The notes beneath the pieces were generated by a model. That model worked only from the letters and a program-made list of their open reading frames with translations, searched no databases and was not told where the DNA came from. A DNA stretch of 42,193 nucleotides from the NCBI GenBank assembly GCA_947175015.1, contig CAMWLE010000023.1:1-42193 (forward strand), in the 5' to 3' direction. The position numbers were made by a program, and so were the translations under genes. Each line of letters opens with the position of its first letter. Position 1 is the stretch's first letter. Source of the stretch: an uncultured bacterium (GTDB lineage: Bacteria; Bacillota; Clostridia; Lachnospirales; Lachnospiraceae). Below, piece by piece: positions 1 to 8,600 of the stretch.

Positions 1-178
1 AGGAGATGAAAGCAGACAAGAAAAGAGGGAGTGAAGGAGAGAGAAAGAGGAGATGAAAGCAGACAAGAAAAGAGGGAGTGAAGGAGAGAGAAAGAGGAGA
101 TGTAAGTGAGAGAAGGAAAGAGGGAGTGAAGGAGAGAGAAAGAGGGGATATAAGTGAGAGAAGGGAGAAAGGGGAAAG
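1..178. repeat. Purine-rich 47-bp tandem repeat array
   Basis: Two identical 47-bp units (1-47 and 48-94) are followed by a 48-bp diverged unit (95-142) and a partial, more degenerate one (143-178). Nearly every base on the + strand is A or G. The unit length is not a multiple of three and every frame hits stops, so I see no coding function. The array may continue to the left of the window. It lies just upstream of the promoter region of ddl. Confidence 0.9.
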
Positions 179-221
179 AAAAGCGGAAGAAGGAAAACCA
201 GAAATGAAATAGAAATTGGTC

Positions 222-249
222 TTGCAGTACAGGCCGAATATGCTAAAAT
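222..249 (+). promoter_or_regulatory. Putative sigma-A promoter of ddl
   Basis: TTGCAG at 222-227, a 16-bp spacer and TAAAAT at 244-249 fit a housekeeping promoter about 70 bp upstream of the ddl start. Assigned by consensus match only. Confidence 0.45.
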
Positions 250-318
250 AAATTCATGTGACAATTCTGCATTGAATAAAATCAATAGAGGAAACCTTTT
301 GAAGGGATTGATATTTCA

Positions 319-1344
319 ATGAAAATAGTGGTATTGGCAGGAGGAATCAGTGCGGAGAGAGAGGTATCCCTGAGTTCCGGCAGCATGATCTATAAAGCGT
401 TGAGGAAGAATGGGCATCAGGCAATTCTTCTGGATGTGTATCTGGGGTATGAAGGAGATACAAGAGGTATTTTTGAACGGGAGGAAGATTGGGCAGCGCA
501 GATAGGTGCTGTGGGTGAGAAGAATCCGGACATGAAGGCGATCAGGGCATTGCGGGCAGATGGGGGCAAAAGCTTTTTTGGCCCCAATGTGCTGGCGATT
601 TGTCAAAGTGCAGACTGTGTGTTTTTGGCACTGCATGGTGTGGGCGGAGAGGATGGCAGACTTCAGGCATGTTTTGAGTTGTTGGGGATTCCTTACACGG
701 GTGCGGATATGGTGGGGTCGGTTCTGGCCATGGACAAGGGGATTACAAAAGATTTGTTCAAGGCCTGCGGCATACCGACACCCGCAGGAATCAGGGTGAA
801 AAAAGGAGAAAAGGAGGAGAAAAAAGTTCCCTATCCCTGTATTGTAAAGGCCTGCTGCAGCGGTTCCAGTGTAGGCGTGTGCATTGCCGGTAATGATGAA
901 GAGTACCAGGCAGCCAAGGAGGAGGCTTTTTGCTATAGTGATGAAGTGATTGTGGAGAAATACATAAAGGGACGGGAGTTTTCTGTTGGTGTCATGGATG
1001 GGAAGGCGCTTCCGGTGATAGAGATGGCACCGAAGGAAGGGTTTTACGATTACAGGAATAAATATCAGGCGGGCAGTACTGTGGAAACCTGTCCGGCTCA
1101 GGTTGCATCGGATAAAAGCCGTGAAATGCAGGAAATCGCAGAGCAGGTATTCCGTGTTCTCAGGCTGAAAAGTTACGCAAGGATGGATTTCGTAATGAGC
1201 GGGGAAGGGGAAGTGTTCTGCCTTGAGGCAAATACGCTGCCGGGCATGACACCTATTTCGCTATTGCCCCAGGAAGCTGCCGCCGCCGGGATGAATTTTG
1301 AACAGCTCTGCGAAAGAATTTTACAGGGTGCATTGTCGTCTTGA
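319..1344 (+). CDS. ddl: D-alanine--D-alanine ligase
   Basis: This cytoplasmic ATP-grasp enzyme joins two D-alanines to make the dipeptide that MurF adds to the peptidoglycan precursor. The protein has 341 residues, normal for the family. The N-terminus carries GGISAEREVS, with the substrate-binding Glu at residue 13. The centre has the CSGSSVGV ATP-grasp segment, and the omega loop reads FYDYRNKY, keeping the Lys-Tyr pair seen in D-Ala-D-Ala ligases. The C-terminus has EANTLPGMTP, the metal-binding Glu/Asn motif. The Lys-Tyr loop argues against a D-Ala-D-lactate ligase, where His replaces Tyr. A GAAGGG about 12 bases upstream is a weak ribosome binding site. murF follows after a repeat-filled 235-bp gap, and a VanR/VanS-like pair lies further on. 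No vanX or vanH is present, so I read this as the housekeeping ligase. Confidence 0.96.
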   Translation: MKIVVLAGGISAEREVSLSSGSMIYKALRKNGHQAILLDVYLGYEGDTRGIFEREEDWAAQIGAVGEKNPDMKAIRALRADGGKSFFGPNVLAICQSADCVFLALHGVGGEDGRLQACFELLGIPYTGADMVGSVLAMDKGITKDLFKACGIPTPAGIRVKKGEKEEKKVPYPCIVKACCSGSSVGVCIAGNDEEYQAAKEEAFCYSDEVIVEKYIKGREFSVGVMDGKALPVIEMAPKEGFYDYRNKYQAGSTVETCPAQVASDKSREMQEIAEQVFRVLRLKSYARMDFVMSGEGEVFCLEANTLPGMTPISLLPQEAAAAGMNFEQLCERILQGALSS

Positions 1345-1360
1345 TTTCATATGCTATGTG

Positions 1361-1547
1361 AAAAAAATAAAAGCAAGATTGTAAGAAAGATGCCCAAAAA
1401 TGTAAGAAAGACAGCAAAAGTAAGAGTGTAAGAAAGACAGCAAAAGCAAGAGTATAAGAAAGACAGCAAAGGCAAGATTGTAAGAAAGACAGCAAAAGCA
1501 AAACGCAAAAAGACAGCAACAACAAGATTAAAAAAGACTGCAAAAAT
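1361..1547. repeat. 26-bp tandem repeat array between ddl and murF
   Basis: A unit close to GTAAGAAAGACAGCAAAAGC plus about 6 bases recurs at 1402, 1428, 1454 and 1480 with a strict 26-bp step. Shorter degenerate copies lie on both sides (from 1381, and at 1507 and 1530). The + strand is almost free of T outside GTAAG and AGTG positions. The minus strand reads as hydrophobic leucine/serine-rich frames, which I take as an artefact of the polypurine repeat. The array fills almost the whole ddl-murF gap, and I see no terminator in it. Confidence 0.9.
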
Positions 1548-1579
1548 TACATTACAACAATAGAAAGGTATATCAGGAT

Positions 1580-3205
1580 ATGATGAATTTAACTTTGGGA
1601 GAAATTGCTGCGGCATGTGGGGGAAAGTTGGTGTTGCAGGGAGATAAAGCAAGTGTTAACAGTTGTGTCAGTTCTGTGGATGTGGATTCCAGAAAAGTGG
1701 AAGCTGGCGGGGTATTTATCGCCACTGTGGGAGAACAGGTGGATGGGCATAGGTTTATTGTGCCGGTGTTTGCCCAGGGAGGGATTCTGGCAGTGACGCA
1801 GAAAACGCCGGAACAAGTGGAAACGGAACATGGATGCAAAGCTTCGGAGTGGGGCAGCTATGTGTTGGTAGAAGACACCTTACAGGCATTGAAGGAAATT
1901 GGAGAAGCCTATCGGAAAAAACTGCATACGAAGATTGTGGGGCTTACGGGCAGTTCAGGCAAGACCACTACCAAAGAATTTATTGCGGGAGTGCTGGCGG
2001 AACGATATCGGGTGCTTAAGACGGAAGGCAATTATAACAATGAAATCGGAGTGCCGCTGACTTTACTGCGTATCCGGGATGAGCATGAAGTGGCAGTAGT
2101 GGAAATGGGAATCAGTGATTTTGGCGAAATGCATCGGTTGAGCAAAATGGCCAGGCCGAATGTGTGTGTGATCACCAATATCGGTCAGAGCCATTTGAAG
2201 GATTTGAAGAGCCGGGATGGTATTTTGAAGGCAAAATCAGAGATTTTTGATTTTATGGCAGAGGATGGAGAAATCTGTTTCAATGGTGAGGACGATAAGT
2301 TAAGCACGTTGAAGGAAATCAAAGGACATAAGCCGCATTTCTTTGGATTGGGAGAAAATCCTTTGGAAGAAGTAGTGGCGGAGGAAATTGTCTGTCATGG
2401 TCTGGAGGGCAGTGATGCCATATTGCGGCTGGAAGGACGGGTAGCGGCGTCAATTAATGGAGCAAAGGAGCAGCCGGCATGTGAGAAGGCCGGGGAGACA
2501 CCTTCTGTCAGAGTGCCGATTCATGTGCCGCAGCCAGGGATTCATATGGTGCTGAATGCTGCTGCTGCCGCTTGTGTTGCGGGGCTGTTCGGATTGACTG
2601 GTGATGAGATTCGGGCGGGCATTGCCAGAGTTGGCGCGGTGGGCGGCCGCACTAATATTATTCGCCTGCCGCAATATACTTTGGTGGATGACTGTTATAA
2701 TGCGAATCCGGAATCCATGCGTGCGGCCATTGATTTGCTTGCCCTGGCCGAAACAAAAAAGGTTGCGATTCTGGGGGATATGTTTAATCTGGGAGAGGAT
2801 TATGATAAACTGCATGGACAAATGGGCATTCATGCGGTGGAAGCGGGCATAGATCATATTATTTGTGTCGGCGAGGCTTCTCAGCATATGTTCCAGGCAG
2901 CCATGGATGAGGTGAAAAAAGCGGGGAGCAACAAGGCAGAAAACAACACTGTGGAAAACAACACTGCAGAAAACAACAAAGTAGAAAATAGCAAAGCTGA
3001 GGGAGCCGAACCGTCTTCCGGTTCGCGGGCAGGGGAAGAATCTCAACAGCCTGTGATCATGTATTTCCCACACAGGCAGGCATTGCTGGAGAGGCTTTCT
3101 TCTCATATAGATGAATTGATACCGGAAGGAAGTACTGTATTGATCAAAGCCTCCCATGGAATGGAATTTACAGAAGTCCTGGATTTTTTGCGCAGCAGGT
3201 CATAG
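1580..3205 (+). CDS. murF: UDP-N-acetylmuramoyl-tripeptide--D-alanyl-D-alanine ligase
   Basis: MurF adds the D-Ala-D-Ala made by Ddl to UDP-MurNAc-tripeptide, the last cytoplasmic step in precursor assembly. The Mur-ligase P-loop GLTGSSGKTTTKEF lies near residue 115. An EGNYNNEIGVPL segment, NIGQSHLKDLKS and the C-terminal DDCYNANPESM segment are typical of MurF. At 541 residues it is long for the family, usually about 450-480. The excess is a low-complexity insertion near residues 450-480, rich in Glu, Asn, Ala and Lys and encoded by a short tandem repeat. A second smaller insertion lies near residue 290. The gene starts ATGATG, so the start could be 1580 or 1583. It follows ddl in the same direction. 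Confidence 0.95.
   Translation: MMNLTLGEIAAACGGKLVLQGDKASVNSCVSSVDVDSRKVEAGGVFIATVGEQVDGHRFIVPVFAQGGILAVTQKTPEQVETEHGCKASEWGSYVLVEDTLQALKEIGEAYRKKLHTKIVGLTGSSGKTTTKEFIAGVLAERYRVLKTEGNYNNEIGVPLTLLRIRDEHEVAVVEMGISDFGEMHRLSKMARPNVCVITNIGQSHLKDLKSRDGILKAKSEIFDFMAEDGEICFNGEDDKLSTLKEIKGHKPHFFGLGENPLEEVVAEEIVCHGLEGSDAILRLEGRVAASINGAKEQPACEKAGETPSVRVPIHVPQPGIHMVLNAAAAACVAGLFGLTGDEIRAGIARVGAVGGRTNIIRLPQYTLVDDCYNANPESMRAAIDLLALAETKKVAILGDMFNLGEDYDKLHGQMGIHAVEAGIDHIICVGEASQHMFQAAMDEVKKAGSNKAENNTVENNTAENNKVENSKAEGAEPSSGSRAGEESQQPVIMYFPHRQALLERLSSHIDELIPEGSTVLIKASHGMEFTEVLDFLRSRS
2925..3003 (+). repeat. Short in-frame tandem repeat inside murF
   Basis: A roughly 15-18-bp unit containing GAAAACAAC is repeated at least four times and encodes ENN-type peptides (AENNT, VENNT, AENNK, VENSK). 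The reading frame is kept. The segment lies in the C-terminal domain before the last strand-helix part of MurF and is most simply a surface loop expanded by replication slippage. Confidence 0.85.
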
Positions 3206-3550
3206 AGAAGCATGTGTGTATCAAAGAACTTTCTTGCTTTTTGTATGGCAGCACAGCCAGGTACACGGGGAGTTATGATACCGGAGAGGAATGTCGGGCG
3301 AGACATTTGTTTGAGACGTGTTTGAAAGCGGTTTTCTCCCAGATGTGCGTCACAATTTGTAGGATGCAAGCTCTGATTTGGGTGGCGTAGTGAGATTACG
3401 TTGACCAAACCAGGGCGAAGCAGGCCATATAGATTGGATAAAGTTTATCCAAAACATCTTAAGAAAAAATTAACCTTATGTCCTTGTATTTATGAGAAAA
3501 TAGAATTAATACTTGGAATGTAATTCATGATAAATGCGAAAGGCAGAAAT
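3206..3550. other. Intergenic region upstream of the VanR-like regulator
   Basis: About 345 bp without a convincing gene. It holds a small hairpin near 3291-3308 (AATGTC/GACATT). It also has a 19-bp palindrome at 3434-3452 (TTGGATAAA, G, TTTATCCAA), a direct repeat TTAAG-N6-TTAAC at 3459-3474, and a promoter-like TTGTAT-N17-TAATAC at 3484-3512. The last three are in the right order for an autoregulated response-regulator promoter. Confidence 0.5.
3434..3474. promoter_or_regulatory. Candidate operator for the VanR-like regulator
   Basis: A perfect 9-bp inverted repeat with a single central base (3434-3452) is followed by two TTAA half-sites 11 bp apart (3459-3474), just upstream of a weak promoter. 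Direct repeats with about one helical turn are typical of OmpR-family binding sites. The protein that binds is inferred, not shown. Confidence 0.35.
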
Positions 3551-4243
3551 ATGACGGAAAAAATATTGATTGCGGAAGATGAGAAGGAAATTGCGGACCT
3601 TGTGGCATTGTATCTGGAAAATGATGGCTTTGAGGTACTGAAATATTATGACGGAACGGAGGCAATGGGGGCAGCGCTTTCTAACCAGCCGGAACTGGCA
3701 ATCCTGGATATTATGCTGCCGGGGGTAAACGGGTTGGAAATCTGCCGCAGAATCAGAGAGAAACATAATTATCCGATTATTATGCTGACGGCAAAAGGGG
3801 AAGAGACGGACAAGATTACCGGTCTGGCACTGGGGGCGGATGATTATATGACGAAGCCGTTTCTGCCGCTGGAACTGGTGGCCAGGGTAAAAGCACAGCT
3901 GCGTCGGTATAAGAGATATAACACTGGAGGAGAGCAGGGAGATGTGCTTGAAGTCTCAGGATTGGTTCTGAATAGTAAGACACATGAGTGCCTTTTGAAT
4001 GAGAAACCATTGAGCCTGACACCGACGGAATTCGCTATTCTTCGTATCCTGTGTCAGCGCAAGGGAGAGGTGGTCAGCGCGGAAGAGCTGTTTCATCTAA
4101 TCTGGGAGGAAGAGTATTATACCAAGAATAACAATACCATAACGGTACATGTGCGGCATTTACGGGAAAAAATGGGGGACTCCTTTGAACATCCTAAATA
4201 TATCAAGACAGTTTGGGGGTGTGGATACAAGATTGAAGGTTAG
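3551..4243 (+). CDS. VanR-like response regulator (OmpR family)
   Basis: This DNA-binding response regulator has 230 residues. The receiver domain (about 1-115) starts MTEKILIAEDE, with the acidic pair at 9-10, phospho-Asp at 53 in LAILDIMLPG and the conserved Lys in YMTKPF. A winged-helix Trans_reg_C domain follows (about 130-228) with TPTEFAILRIL and HVRHLREKMG. The wording of the receiver is close to VanR regulators of glycopeptide-resistance clusters. I chose ATG 3551, preceded by AAAGGCAG, over an upstream in-frame ATG at 3527. Its 3' end overlaps the start of the kinase gene, so the two are translationally coupled. Its location after ddl-murF suggests cell-wall stress control, but no van resistance genes accompany it. 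Confidence 0.92.
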   Translation: MTEKILIAEDEKEIADLVALYLENDGFEVLKYYDGTEAMGAALSNQPELAILDIMLPGVNGLEICRRIREKHNYPIIMLTAKGEETDKITGLALGADDYMTKPFLPLELVARVKAQLRRYKRYNTGGEQGDVLEVSGLVLNSKTHECLLNEKPLSLTPTEFAILRILCQRKGEVVSAEELFHLIWEEEYYTKNNNTITVHVRHLREKMGDSFEHPKYIKTVWGCGYKIEG

Positions 4244-5477
4244 TACAAGGATTGGGCGCCTGGTAGTGACGGTGATGATCATCATAGGAGGATTCTGGCT
4301 GTGCAGGATGATTTATCTGTTATTTGATCAGGTGATGAATGGTTTTGTAGTGGATTGGTTTGAAAAGAATTATATATTGCGCCAGTGGGTGGAAATCAGG
4401 GACGGTGTTACCGGTTATTATGACAGAAGTGTGCGTTGGTGGAAGGTAAAAGATCTGCTGTTGAAGGGATTCATAGTGATTGTGTTGACATGGCTTCTTG
4501 CTGTCAGACTGGTGTCCATTTTATATGCGGCCAGGCAGGAAAGAAAAGTAATTCGGACAACAGGGAAGATGATAGGAGATTATATGCGGCATGACAGAGA
4601 GGCATCAGAAGTATTTCCCAGTGAATATGCGGAGATATCGGTGCAGATGGCAGAGATTAAGGCCTCTATGCAGCGGCATGAACAAATTTTGAAAGAAGAA
4701 GCAAGCAGGAAAAATGATTTGATTACTTATTTGGCACATGATCTGAAAACACCGCTGACTTCTGTGGTGGGATACTTGAGCCTCTTGGAAGAAGACCCCG
4801 ACCTGCCTGCGGAACATAGGGAAAAGTATGTGCATATTACACTGGAGAAGGCATTGCAGTTGGAAAAACTGATCAATGAATTTTTCGAGATTACCCGATA
4901 TAATCTTCAGCAGATTGTGTTGGAAAAGGAGGCGGTGGATCTTAGTTTTCTGCTGATACAGATGACAGATGAGTTTTATCCACTGCTAAATTCACATGGG
5001 AATACGATAAGGCTGGAATTGCCCTCTGAAGGAATAAGGGATGGCGATGCTTTTGCCTGGAAGAGCGGAACAGGTCAAAACAATTGTGGTTCGGCGGGGG
5101 TAGATGTCATAGTGTATGCTGATAGAGAAAAGTTGGCAAGGGTATTTCACAATATCTTGAAAAATGCCATAGCATACAGTTATCCGGATACGGAAATTGT
5201 TGTGAAATGCGGGATAAATGGGGACAAGGCCCGGATTGTCTTCTCCAATCGGGGGCGGACCATTCCGCGGCAGAAATTGGATTCCATCTTTGAAAAATTT
5301 TTCCGGTTGGATGAGGCCAGAAGTACCAATACCGGCGGCGCCGGATTGGGGCTTGCCATTGCAAGAGAAATTGTGACACTTCATGAAGGCACCATTACCG
5401 CAGACAGCGAAAATGAGGTGACGACATTTGCGGTGGAGCTGCCCAGGTATGACAGAAGAGTTTTAAATGTGATATGA
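4233..5477 (+). CDS. VanS-like sensor histidine kinase
   Basis: This membrane kinase is the partner of the preceding regulator. Two transmembrane segments (about residues 8-30 and 76-98) flank a short extracytoplasmic loop of roughly 45 residues. A HAMP-like linker follows, then HisKA with LAHDLKTPLTSVVGYL (phospho-His near 168) and HATPase_c with NILKNAIAYS, IVFSNRGR and GGAGLGLAIAREI. The overall pattern matches VanS-type kinases. A roughly 25-residue insertion (DGDAFAWKSG and onward) precedes the ATPase N box. The start is uncertain. TTG 4233 overlaps the regulator stop and gives a normal N-terminus; GTG 4221 is an alternative. A much earlier ATG at 4149 lies inside the regulator gene and is unlikely. 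Confidence 0.9.
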   Translation: MKVSTRIGRLVVTVMIIIGGFWLCRMIYLLFDQVMNGFVVDWFEKNYILRQWVEIRDGVTGYYDRSVRWWKVKDLLLKGFIVIVLTWLLAVRLVSILYAARQERKVIRTTGKMIGDYMRHDREASEVFPSEYAEISVQMAEIKASMQRHEQILKEEASRKNDLITYLAHDLKTPLTSVVGYLSLLEEDPDLPAEHREKYVHITLEKALQLEKLINEFFEITRYNLQQIVLEKEAVDLSFLLIQMTDEFYPLLNSHGNTIRLELPSEGIRDGDAFAWKSGTGQNNCGSAGVDVIVYADREKLARVFHNILKNAIAYSYPDTEIVVKCGINGDKARIVFSNRGRTIPRQKLDSIFEKFFRLDEARSTNTGGAGLGLAIAREIVTLHEGTITADSENEVTTFAVELPRYDRRVLNVI

Positions 5478-5618
5478 TTGAATTGCCGTATCAAGGTCTT
5501 TCAAATAATTCAAAGCAGGGAGCAATGGTAATAATTCAGCATTACTGTATGGCAAATCACACGATATTAAAACAGAATGTAAGGCTCGAAATACATGCTT
5601 AAGTAGTGAGTTTATCAG

Positions 5619-5690
5619 ATGGACGGCATGAAAGAAACAGATGAAGTAATTGGCCATACTATAAAAAGAGGAGCGGATATAAATGCTTAA
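5619..5690 (+). CDS. Possible 23-residue leader ORF before the RM gene
   Basis: ATG 5619 opens a 23-codon frame (starts MDGMKETDEV) whose stop codon at 5688-5690 overlaps the first codons of the restriction-modification gene. Its own ribosome binding site is weak, and I recognise no family. It could couple translation to the next gene or be chance. The rest of the 205-bp gap after the kinase gene shows nothing I can name. Confidence 0.2.
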   Translation: MDGMKETDEVIGHTIKRGADINA

Positions 5691-8600
5691 TAAGGATACA
5701 TTAGATAGTTTTTTGACAGATATCGAATTTGTGAAAAGCGGAAATATATATGAGCGGTATTTTGAAACCCATGATTGTTATGTCCGGGTAAATATGGAGA
5801 CAAATAGTATAGAATATCCAGAAGAAAAGGGACTTACGATTTGCCGATATACAACCTGTAATTTTGAGAATGATGAGAATTTTGTTGAACTTGATTGCGT
5901 ATGCAGATTGTTAAAAAAGGGATATAATCCTGCGCATATTACACTGGAGCCTAAATTTAAGGTCGGACGTGGCGCAAGCGGTGGATGGGCGGATATAATG
6001 GTGTCTGATAATAACGGAAAGACATTGATGATAATTGAATGTAAGACTGCCGGTGATGAATATGAGCGTGAATGGAAAAAAATGCAATATGATGGGGGAC
6101 AACTGTTTTCGTATGCACAGCAGAAGAGAGCAACGAAATATTTGTGTCTATATACAACAGAATATGACCAGGGAACGCATACAGTAGCATATCTTAATAA
6201 AATTGTTTCACTTATTGATAATGAGGAATATTTAAAGACAATAAAAAATCCTAAGGCATATTCTGATGTGGCGGATGATGTTGAACAATTGTATGAGGCT
6301 TGGACAGAAACGTATAGACAAGCATATGATACGTTTGGGATTTTTGAAGATAATATTGAACCATATCAAATAGGAAAAAGTAAAGTTAGTATAGAGGATC
6401 TTAAGGTACTGGGAAAAGAAGATATCAGATCAAAATACAATGAGTTCGCAACCATTCTGAGACAGCATAATATAGCAGGTCATGAAAACGCTTTTGATAA
6501 ATTGGTTAATTTATTTTTGGCAAAAATAGTGGATGAATCAATAAATCCAGATGACTTGCAATTTTATTGGAAGGGGATTGCGTTTGATAACTATTATAGC
6601 CTACAAGATAGAATTCAGAAACTATACAAAATTGGAATGGAAAAATTTTTAGGTGAAGAGGTAACATACATTGATAATGCAGAAATAAAAAATGCTTTTC
6701 GTTTCTTTAAGAATGATCCAGACGCTACGGAGAACACAATATTAGATTATTTTCGTCAATTGAAATTTTTTACCAATAATGACTTTGCTTTTTTGGATGT
6801 TCATAATGAAGCGCTGTTTTTTAAAAATATGGAAGTATTATTAAAAATCATTCAAATGCTGCAAGACTGTAAACTGACTTCGGAAGAAGAAAATCAGTTT
6901 TTAGGAGATTTATTTGAGGGGTTTCTTGATGATGGGGTAAAGCAAAGCGAAGGACAGTTTTTTACACCGATCCCCATTGCTAAATTTATAGTGTCATCAT
7001 TACCTTTAGAAGAAATCAATTCTGATTTGCAGAAGATTCCCAAGGTAATTGATTATGCTTGTGGAGCAGGTCATTTTTTGAACGAGTATGCAATTCAGAT
7101 GAAAAAGCACATTGATATGCAAAGATATCAGGAGTATTGTGCCAATATAGTTGGAATTGAGAAAGAATACAGATTATCAAAGGTTGCTAAGGTATCTGCT
7201 TTTATGTATGGCCAGGATAGTATACAGATACAGTATGCAGATACTCTGGCCTATTCAAAAAAGATTGCGGAAGGTTCTTTTGATGTTCTTATTTCTAACC
7301 CGCCGTATAGTGTGAAAGGATTTTTGGAAACGTTATCTAATGAAGAACGCATGAGATATTCACTTTTAAAATGTATTGATGCGAAGAGTTATTCGACGAA
7401 TAATGCTGTAGAAGCTTTTTTTATGGAAAAAGCAGAATATCTTTTGGCACCCGGCGGAGTTATGGCGTTAATATTTCCATCAACAGTATTAGATAAAGTC
7501 AATGGTGTATACCAACGTATGAGAGAAATATTAATTGAAAATTTTGATATTAAATCGATTGTATCGTTTGGAAGCGGAGTTTTTGGCAAAACAGGGACGA
7601 AGACGGTTGTTATTTTTGCAAGGAAGAGAGATGAGAACCCAAAACTTTCTGAGCATATCAAAAATAGAGTGGATTCCTGGTTTGTTGGCAATACACAGAA
7701 AGATGTAGTATTTGAAGATGCGTATTATATAGAAGAATATTGTGATTATGTAGGGTTTGATGTAAATGCGTATAGGCGTTTTCTTAATGGGAGTTTTGAA
7801 AATGATCTCTGGGAAGAGTATGAAAATGTATTTGAGAAGCAGGCAGATATTATAAGATTCAGAAATAGTGATAAATTTTCGGAAATGTCACAAGATAAAC
7901 AGGAAGAAGAAATAGTAAGGCGGAAGCTGTCCTATATGAAAGAAATAGAAAAGGAAAAGCTGAAAACATATATTTTGGCAAAGAACAATGGAAAGGTATT
8001 AATTGTAAATTGTCCTACGAATAAGCAAGGAAAAATAGAAAAGAAATTTCTTGGTTATGAGTGGAGCGGGGCAAAAGGCAAAGAAGGAATACATTATATA
8101 GGAGTTAAGGTTGAAGATGAGGATAGTTTTCTGAGTATAAATCAAGGAATTAATGAGATTGTGACGCCGCTGGTGAATTCATTAAATTACGAAGATCCTT
8201 CAAAAATAAATTATTATATCAAGAAAAATTTTGGGCAGGAAGAATTGCCATTACCAGATGACATTAAGAAATATACGAGTTATCAATCCCTTGAAGATAT
8301 GATTGATTTTGAAGAAGTGGTTTTTAATAAAAAAATATCTGTAACTGTAAAAGATAAGTATATCATAAAATCACGGTATTCACTTTGCAAATTGGAATCA
8401 TTGTGCATTCATATAACAGATGGAAGTCACAATCCTCCAGTTGGAGTAGAGCATAGTAACTATATGATGCTCAGTTCGAGGAACATTGTGGATGGAGAAG
8501 TAAATTTTGACCAGGCAAGGTATTTAACTGCAGGTGATTTTGAAAGGGAAGATAAAAGAACTCAAGTGCAGGAAGGCGATGTTTTATTAACTATTGTAGG

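Noticed and set aside
1..1547. CRISPR-like arrays
   Set aside because: The repeats are contiguous tandem units of 47 and 26 bp without unique spacers, and no cas genes are nearby.
2450..3157. Minus-strand 235-codon open frame within murF
   Set aside because: It is the antisense of a clear MurF coding region and has no family similarity.
319..5477. Vancomycin resistance cluster
   Set aside because: Only VanR/VanS-like genes are present. Ddl has the Lys-Tyr loop of a D-Ala-D-Ala ligase and no vanH, vanX, vanY or vanT is seen.
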